Assembly (NCBI GenBank): GCA_002483395.1
Contig: DLHV01000191.1
Location: 31,133 to 37,893 of the forward strand
DNA length: 6,761 nt
DNA from: Chloracidobacterium sp. UBA7659
Lineage (GTDB): Bacteria > Acidobacteriota > Blastocatellia > Pyrinomonadales > Pyrinomonadaceae
Direction: 5' to 3'
The stretch's first letter is position 1. Each line of letters starts with the position of its first letter. Shown piece by piece: positions 1 to 4,430 of this stretch. The position numbers were made by a program, and so were the translations under genes. The notes beneath the pieces are model-generated. The model did no database searches. It was not told the origin of the DNA and was given only the letters and a program-made list of their open reading frames with translations.

Positions 1-1170
1 TAAAATCTGCCCTTTCTTCGGCCTGGCGGTGCCGCCGAAAGCCCAGAAGTTTGCTCCGGCGATATAAGGGTTGCCGGCGGGCTTATTGCCGATAAAGGCA
101 AAAACCTTTTTGTAATGGGCGTCGCGAAACGACGTCGGAGCGTTTGGGTCGAAAGACTGGCCATCACGGGGCAAGCCGAACTCCTCGATGACGAGCGGCT
201 TGTTGAGTGTCACTGCAACCGCTGCATTTTCAGCTATATACTTTTCGGTTTGGGCAACGATGTTTGCAAAACCGTCGATCATTTTACCGTCCGCAAACCA
301 GCCCCAGTTTTTCGGCCAGACATGGATCGTAAGATAATCGATGTTTTTGTCGGCGTGTATCTCTTCGAATAACTTAACATCTTGCGTGCCGAACCAGCCT
401 TCGTGTCCGATCGCGACCAAATGATTCGGGTCGGCAGCCTTGATTATTGCGGCTGTCTCGCTTATCCATCGCCGGTAGTCGGCATTTGCCGAGGACCTCA
501 TCGGCCGTGGTTCGTTGGCAAGTTCCCACGCCATGATAGTGGGATCGTCCGTATATTTCTTTCCGCTGAATTTATTTATCCGGTTAAGAATCAGGCTTAC
601 CTGGCGTTTGTAGCCGTCTGTGCATGGTTTGCAGGAATAGAATTTGGCGACGATGTCGCGTAACTCATCCCACGATGGTTTTCTGCTTTTGAACTCATCG
701 GCGACGAGACCGTTCCACATTAAGTATTGCTGAAAGCCGCCGCTCCATTCCCAGTTATTGCTTAGGAATATGACTGCCTTCATCCTGCGTTTGCCCATTT
801 CGTAAAGCACTAGATCGAGGCCGTCGAGCACAGCTTCGTCAAACTTGCCGTGGCCCGGCTGCAGCGGCGGCCCAACTCGCGTTACCCCGTTAATCAGTCC
901 CGAACCTTCGGCACCGGCCATTAGTCGCAAGTTGGTGACGCCATGCGATTTCAAAAAATCCAATTCGCGCCGCAAGCGGTCGATGCCGCGTTTTTTATCT
1001 TTTTCGAGCCCGAGCAAGCTCCCGTACCAATAATTAGCGCCGACGAAATAATAACGCTCCCCGTTCAGAAGTAAATTATGCCCCTTGACGGAAACAAACG
1101 GCTGGGCGTCGAGGCTTGCGGGAAGCACCGCAAAGGAAAATATAAATAGATAGGATAGGCGTTTAATCAT
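1..1170 (-). CDS. Secreted GH5 family (GH5_7-like) endo-beta-1,4-mannanase, 3' end cut by window edge
   Basis: Reading leftward from ATG at 1170, 390 codons stay open to position 1 with no stop, so the C-terminus is missing. Residues 1-22 form a signal peptide (KR, hydrophobic core, then SLDA before QP), so the enzyme should be exported. The body reads as a GH5 TIM barrel: GANYWYG at 44-50, TNLRLMAGAEG at 79-89, NNWEWSGG at 138-145, WELANEPR at 215-222 holding the acid/base E220, TIHVWPKNWGW at 281-291, and VIEEFG at 327-332 holding the nucleophile, most likely E330. WELANEP plus EEFG and the NWEWSGG loop fit beta-mannanases of subfamily 7, which hydrolyse internal beta-1,4-mannosidic bonds. 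Family is confident; substrate is inferred. The gene starts 46 nt after the galE stop on the same strand, so the two are probably cotranscribed. Its Shine-Dalgarno is weak, and a TTG directly before the ATG is an alternative start. Confidence 0.88.
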   Translation of the reverse strand, partial: MIKRLSYLFIFSFAVLPASLDAQPFVSVKGHNLLLNGERYYFVGANYWYGSLLGLEKDKKRGIDRLRRELDFLKSHGVTNLRLMAGAEGSGLINGVTRVGPPLQPGHGKFDEAVLDGLDLVLYEMGKRRMKAVIFLSNNWEWSGGFQQYLMWNGLVADEFKSRKPSWDELRDIVAKFYSCKPCTDGYKRQVSLILNRINKFSGKKYTDDPTIMAWELANEPRPMRSSANADYRRWISETAAIIKAADPNHLVAIGHEGWFGTQDVKLFEEIHADKNIDYLTIHVWPKNWGWFADGKMIDGFANIVAQTEKYIAENAAVAVTLNKPLVIEEFGLPRDGQSFDPNAPTSFRDAHYKKVFAFIGNKPAGNPYIAGANFWAFGGTARPKKGQIL

Positions 1171-1216
1171 CAATATGGTGACCGCCTGTTGGTGTCGCGT
1201 CGCGCATACTGATGCT

Positions 1217-2209
1217 TTAAGCAGGTAAATCGTCATAGCCGTGCATGTTTGCTTGGTGCCACGACCAGGCCGATTCGATGATTGTTACGAGATCAGCAAA
1301 CCGCGGATTCCAACCTAGTATTTCTTTCGCTTTTGCTGAATTTGCGATGAGCCGTGATGGGTCTCCGGCCCGGCGTGGCCGGATAACGGATTTGATCGGT
1401 CTGGCCGTCACTTTTCGTGCCGCTTCGATAACTTCCAGCACCGAAAAGCCCGTTCCATTACCAAGATTGACGAATTCGGAGCTTCCGCCATTCTGTAGAT
1501 GTTTCAGTGCAAGAAGATGCGCCTGACTCAGGTCCAACACATGAATATAATCCCTTATAGCGGTGCCATCGGGCGTCGGATAGTCGTCGCCGAAGACCGA
1601 AATGTCAGGTCGCTTCCCCGCCGCTGCCTCCAAAATAAGAGGGATCAGATGCGTCTCCGGATCATGATGCTCGCCGTGCGAATCGGTCGCTCCGCAGGCA
1701 TTAAAATACCGCAGGGCAACGAACTTCAGCCCGTAGGCCTCATCGTAATCCTTCATTACCTGCTCTACGAAAAACTTCGACAAGCCATAAGGATTTGCAG
1801 GCTTCTGCGGATGTTTTTCATCGATCGGCACATACTGAGGCTCGCCGTAGGTCGCGCAGGTTGAAGAAAAAACGAACTGCTTTACGCCGCACGCGATAAG
1901 CTCGTCCAGAAGGCGTATCGTCTGCACGGTGTTGTTGTGATAATAGATGGCTGGTTTCTCAACCGATTCCCCGACGTAAGCAAAGGCAGAAAAATGCATC
2001 GTCGCATCGATGCCATTTTCAGTACAAATGCGCCGGACCAAATCAATGTCGCCTATGTCGCCTTCGTAGAATTCGACCTCTGGAGCAACCGCCGCGCGAT
2101 GTCCACGCGACAGGTTGTCCAAAACGACTACGTCCACACCCTTTTCCCGTAGGTCTTCGACCACCACACTGCCGATGTAGCCCGCCCCGCCTGTCACTAG
2201 AATCGCCAT
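1217..2209 (-). CDS. galE: UDP-glucose 4-epimerase (GalE), extended SDR family
   Basis: Complete 330-residue protein, close to the usual 330-340 for GalE. It interconverts UDP-galactose and UDP-glucose in the cytoplasm using tightly bound NAD. Visible signatures are the Rossmann glycine motif G7-x-x-G10-x-x-G13 (TGGAGYIGS), LDNLSRGH at 30-37 after the second strand, GDI at 50-52, [11 protein letters not shown] at 114-124 with T117 at the position of E. coli Ser124, and the catalytic YGLSK pair Y141/K145. RYFNACGA at 167-174, THLIPL at 186-191, [10 protein letters not shown] at 215-224 and RRAGDPSRL at 279-287 are further GalE hallmarks. By eye L287 aligns with the sugar-pocket gate residue (E. 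coli Tyr299), so acetylated sugars cannot be excluded as substrates. The ATG at 2209 is right because the NAD motif starts at residue 6. No strong Shine-Dalgarno precedes it. The mannanase follows 46 nt downstream. Confidence 0.96.
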   Translation of the reverse strand: MAILVTGGAGYIGSVVVEDLREKGVDVVVLDNLSRGHRAAVAPEVEFYEGDIGDIDLVRRICTENGIDATMHFSAFAYVGESVEKPAIYYHNNTVQTIRLLDELIACGVKQFVFSSTCATYGEPQYVPIDEKHPQKPANPYGLSKFFVEQVMKDYDEAYGLKFVALRYFNACGATDSHGEHHDPETHLIPLILEAAAGKRPDISVFGDDYPTPDGTAIRDYIHVLDLSQAHLLALKHLQNGGSSEFVNLGNGTGFSVLEVIEAARKVTARPIKSVIRPRRAGDPSRLIANSAKAKEILGWNPRFADLVTIIESAWSWHQANMHGYDDLPA

Positions 2210-2381
2210 AGTTTTCCGAAATAAAGCACCTTCGCATTTGATCCACCAGATCAGTTTAGCTAAATTTCGTCAAAGCCTCTAGCAAAACGAGGGCAAACAG
2301 GAATCGGACATCGTAACGGCATCCGAAGTTATGATCACAATAACGAGAGATCAGACATGTTCGTTGTCTTTTTCGGCTTTG
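2210..2381. other. Intergenic region upstream of galE with clustered inverted repeats
   Basis: These 172 bases separate the stop of the unknown membrane protein from the start of galE, both read leftward. The stretch should hold the galE promoter, if there is one, and the 3' end of the upstream transcript. I found no hairpin followed by a T-run that would act as a terminator. A TAAACT hexamer on the minus strand (2253-2258) could be a -10 box, but no matching -35 lies 16-18 bases away. The notable content is the repeated pentamer TGATC/GATCA and a 10-base palindrome, listed separately. Confidence 0.5.
2239..2264. promoter_or_regulatory. Candidate operator: inverted repeat plus palindrome upstream of galE
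   Basis: TGATC-CACCA-GATCA (2239-2253) is a perfect inverted repeat with 5-base arms. It is followed at once by the perfect 10-base palindrome TTTAGCTAAA (2255-2264). The pair sits 30-55 bases upstream of the galE ATG and overlaps the only plausible -10 hexamer, so a regulator bound here could control galE and the mannanase. Further TGATCA (2332-2337) and GATCA (2349-2353) copies lie about 80-100 bases upstream. The symmetry is seen directly; operator function is inference. Confidence 0.3.
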
Positions 2382-3014
2382 CTAGCAGCCACATGAAACA
2401 TAGAATTCTGCTACCATTTCGGCGGCCCATTTGTTATCTTTGATCTTTATGAGTCGTCCCTTTAGATCCGGCATATCGCCGTCGCTTTCGCAGTAATCAG
2501 TGGTCAGAAAGCTCCCGGTAAACTTGTAGCTGACACCTTTGACCGTCGCGGTTTGGAAGGTTATCTCTTTGCCGCCGATCGCGATGCGGTCGAACCGCAG
2601 GGCCTTTTTTGTCAGTATAAAACCTTTTGGAGCGATCGGTGAGGAGGTCGGGTTGTCATCCGAGTCGTGACCGTAATCGTGTGTCTCGATCTGCAAATAG
2701 TCGATATCCGCGAATGCGTTTGGCACAGTCTCCAGGTCCAGATAATACTCCCCGGCCGGGTCGAATTCATCCGAGTATTGGCCCCCGTCTGCGGTATCTT
2801 CGTCCGCTGAAGGACCGACAAAGATCGGCTCCCCCGGTGTTTGAGTTTCAGGGGCATGTTGGATGTTGGGCGTAGCCCGTTCGAATACTTCCGGCTTCGC
2901 GGCCCGCGTTGGCACGAACGACAATGCAAAGCCTGCCGCCGCATAAGCGCTGATGCCTAAGATAAATGCGGCAACGGCAGCCAATATGCCAAGTGTCAAT
3001 TTTTTTAGTTTCAT
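2382..3014 (-). CDS. Membrane-anchored or exported protein of unknown function
   Basis: Complete 210-residue protein that I do not recognise. A lysine-rich start (MKLKK) leads into a hydrophobic stretch at about 8-34, which is either a membrane anchor or an uncleaved signal. The rest should therefore lie outside the cytoplasm. Residues 40-125 are Pro/Asp/Glu-rich and probably disordered, with acidic clusters DEDTADGG (71-78), SDEFD (81-85) and HDSDD (116-120). Residues 128-207 look like a compact beta-rich domain (GFILTKKAL, FDRIAIGG, ITFQTATVKGVSYKFTG, LKGRLIKIKDNKWAAEMV) that ends in Cys-Gly-Cys. The only cysteines are C175, C208 and C210. The start is well supported by a strong Shine-Dalgarno at 3023-3030. 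The gene is divergent from the response regulator and is followed on the same strand by galE after 172 bases, probably as a separate transcript. Confidence 0.8.
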   Translation of the reverse strand: MKLKKLTLGILAAVAAFILGISAYAAAGFALSFVPTRAAKPEVFERATPNIQHAPETQTPGEPIFVGPSADEDTADGGQYSDEFDPAGEYYLDLETVPNAFADIDYLQIETHDYGHDSDDNPTSSPIAPKGFILTKKALRFDRIAIGGKEITFQTATVKGVSYKFTGSFLTTDYCESDGDMPDLKGRLIKIKDNKWAAEMVAEFYVSCGC

Positions 3015-3022
3015 TTCAATTA

Positions 3023-3030
3023 TCCTCCCC
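3023..3030 (-). promoter_or_regulatory. Strong Shine-Dalgarno for the unknown membrane protein
   Basis: On the minus strand GGGGAGGA ends 8 bases before the ATG at 3014. It is the clearest ribosome binding site in the window, fixes the start of the 210-residue protein, and contrasts with the weak or absent sites before the other five genes. Confidence 0.8.
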
Positions 3031-3044
3031 GAATTTATTGACCG

Positions 3045-3072
3045 AGTTTATTCCGTTTCGGACTCCATCCAA
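3045..3072 (-). promoter_or_regulatory. Candidate sigma-70 type promoter of the unknown membrane protein
   Basis: On the minus strand TTGGAT (3067-3072) and TAAACT (3045-3050) are separated by 16 bases, each matching four of six consensus positions. Transcription would start near 3038, giving a leader of about 24 bases that contains the strong Shine-Dalgarno. Position and spacing are sensible, but the hexamers are imperfect. Confidence 0.4.
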
Positions 3073-3095
3073 GCGGACGGCCATCATTGCCCGAA

Positions 3096-3109
3096 TGTGG
3101 AAATCCACA
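3096..3109. promoter_or_regulatory. Candidate operator: perfect inverted repeat in the divergent promoter region
   Basis: TGTGGA-AA-TCCACA has perfect 6-base arms and a 2-base spacer. It lies 81 bases upstream of the unknown membrane protein and 85 bases upstream of the response regulator, between their candidate promoters. A dimeric regulator, perhaps the neighbouring response regulator, could act on both genes from here. The symmetry is seen; the binding role is inference. Confidence 0.35.
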
Positions 3110-3167
3110 CGCCCATATGTCGGAATACCGCTTTTAATGCCTTGGCACGGCCTGTTGAATAGAAACT

Positions 3168-3176
3168 TGATATAAT
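3168..3176 (+). promoter_or_regulatory. Extended -10 promoter of the response regulator operon
   Basis: TGATATAAT combines a perfect TATAAT hexamer (3171-3176) with the upstream TG of an extended -10 element. No -35 box lies at the normal 16-18 base spacing (3148-3153 reads CGGCCT), which is typical where TGn compensates or an activator is needed. Transcription would begin near 3183, leaving a leader of only about 12 bases before the ATG at 3195. Confidence 0.5.
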
Positions 3177-3194
3177 CCGGTTCAAAGAAACGAG

Positions 3195-3947
3195 ATGTCC
3201 ATACTTATCGCCGAAGACAACGAGGCACAGCGTCATTACCTCAGCGAATTGCTCGCGGGTGAGTTTCCCGCGCATGCTCCGATCATCGAAGCGATGGACG
3301 GCGAAGCGGCGGTCAGCCTTGCGCTTGAGCACCGGCCGATACTGTCGATTCTCGATATACAGATGCCGAAGTTTTCAGGGGTAAAGGCGGCGCGGGCGAT
3401 CTGGCGCGAGTTTCCGGAGGCGAGGATCATTTTCTGGACGCAGTTTCCGCACGAGATCTATATAAACGAGATCCGCAAGATCGTAAAGCTCGCCGATCCG
3501 CCGCCGACGTATGGCTTTATTCACAAGAACAATCCGGAGGCGCGGTTTCTGCGGTTTGTTGCCGCCGTGCTTGAAGACGGGGCGGACATGATCGATCCGG
3601 CGTTTAAGGATTCGTTTCAGCGGCCGCTGCTGACGGAATTTGAGGCCGAAGCTCTTCGTTATCTAGCGCTCGGGCTTTCAAATTGGGCGATCGCCCGCAA
3701 ATGCAGCCTCAGCCTCCGCGGCGTCGAAAGCCGGCTCGCGACTCTTTACGAAAAACTTTTGCCGCAAAGCTCCGCCGGGACCGATATGGAAGCCTACGAC
3801 AAGCTGGCCTATAACACGCGGACCCGTGCTTTTTTCGAGGCGCTTCGCCGTGGACTGATCAATAGCGATGAACTGGAAAAGGCCGAAGCCGAACTGTCGG
3901 ACTGGCTGACGCGCGACAGCGGAAGGTTTCGCCAATCACCGAAATAA
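3195..3947 (+). CDS. Response regulator, REC domain plus LuxR/NarL-type helix-turn-helix
   Basis: Complete 250-residue cytoplasmic transcription regulator. The receiver domain (1 to about 130) has the acidic pair E7/D8 (LIAEDNE), the phosphoacceptor D54 in LDIQMP, the switch residue T82 (IIFWTQF) and the conserved lysine K111 (GFIHKNN), so it should accept phosphate from a histidine kinase. Residues 145-190 match the LuxR/GerE DNA-binding domain (LTEFEAEALRYLALGLSNWAIARK, then the recognition helix around LRGVESRLATLYEKLL). Two departures are visible: about 29 residues separate T82 from K111, against roughly 22 in NarL-like proteins, and some 17 residues are inserted before the last helix, which resumes as NTRTRAFFEALRRGLI (207-222). 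A charged tail follows. The ATG at 3195 starts the first receiver strand directly, though its Shine-Dalgarno is weak. It leads the operon with the lipoprotein and the sensor, the likely partner kinase. Confidence 0.92.
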   Translation: MSILIAEDNEAQRHYLSELLAGEFPAHAPIIEAMDGEAAVSLALEHRPILSILDIQMPKFSGVKAARAIWREFPEARIIFWTQFPHEIYINEIRKIVKLADPPPTYGFIHKNNPEARFLRFVAAVLEDGADMIDPAFKDSFQRPLLTEFEAEALRYLALGLSNWAIARKCSLSLRGVESRLATLYEKLLPQSSAGTDMEAYDKLAYNTRTRAFFEALRRGLINSDELEKAEAELSDWLTRDSGRFRQSPK

Positions 3948-3955
3948 TTTCCATA

Positions 3956-4426
3956 ATGAGAGCAACGAAACTGAACTTGTCTATTTTGCTTTTCTTCACG
4001 ATGTCCATTAGCGCTTGCGTGTTACATGGAAGCGCACAAAAGAAACGTGAGGCACAGGAGAGTCAGAAAAAGGAGTGGGTGGATTATTGGCCTGCGATTG
4101 TCGAAGTCAAAGGAAAACTCGGTGTTAAGACATTTTTTGGCCCACCGAATTTCGGCGAGAACCCTAAGACCGATGCTAAGGAAAGGAGTTGGATCTTATC
4201 TTTGGATAAGCCAATAAATGTACGGGCGAAAGACGAAACTGATCCAATATCAGGTCCCTCTGTTGATAATGTACGCGAGCTGCAATTGGTTCTCCACGAA
4301 CCTCGTAGGGAGTTGATCGGTAAGAAGGTAATTATAAAGGGAACGCTCTTTCATGCCCACACTGGACATCACCACACAGACGTGCTTATGGATGTTCAAT
4401 CGATTAGCCTTGTGGTGTCAAATTAA
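3956..4426 (+). CDS. DUF4431 family lipoprotein
   Basis: Complete 156-residue protein. The signal sequence ends in a lipobox, I18-S19-A20-C21, so it should be lipidated on C21 and anchored in a membrane facing the periplasm. After a charged linker (29-40) the mature domain carries the features I know from DUF4431: VEVKGKLGVKTFFGPPNFGE (49-68), LSLDKPINV (81-89), VRELQLVLHEP (106-116), and the diagnostic GKKVIIKGTLFHAHTGHHHT ending at 141. The histidine cluster H133, H135, H138-H140 could bind metal, but the family function is unknown to me. The gene starts 8 nt after the response regulator stop and ends 4 nt before the sensor start, so it lies inside that operon. No Shine-Dalgarno is visible, suggesting coupled translation. 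Two sampled 60-base lines are 42-43% GC and a third 48%, against 63% in two sampled lines of the preceding gene, which hints at separate acquisition. Confidence 0.85.
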   Translation: MRATKLNLSILLFFTMSISACVLHGSAQKKREAQESQKKEWVDYWPAIVEVKGKLGVKTFFGPPNFGENPKTDAKERSWILSLDKPINVRAKDETDPISGPSVDNVRELQLVLHEPRRELIGKKVIIKGTLFHAHTGHHHTDVLMDVQSISLVVSN

Positions 4427-4430
4427 TAGA

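Noticed and set aside
115..1033. Three forward open frames (115-372, 382-663, 845-1033)
   Set aside because: They lie opposite the continuous 390-codon GH5 frame, show no domain motifs and no ribosome binding sites.
1245..2152. Forward open frames opposite galE
   Set aside because: Shadows of a gene with complete GalE motifs; their translations are basic and Arg/Cys-rich without recognisable features.
2303..2353. Possible terminator hairpins (TCGGA...TCCGA; TGATC...GATCA) after the unknown protein
   Set aside because: Stems are only 5 bp with loops of 12 bases or more, and no T-run follows on the minus strand.
3142..3158. Sigma-54 like promoter (TTGGCACG ... TTGA)
   Set aside because: The -24 half is good, but the spacing to the -12 half is one base too long and its essential GC is missing. 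The nearby extended -10 explains the start better.
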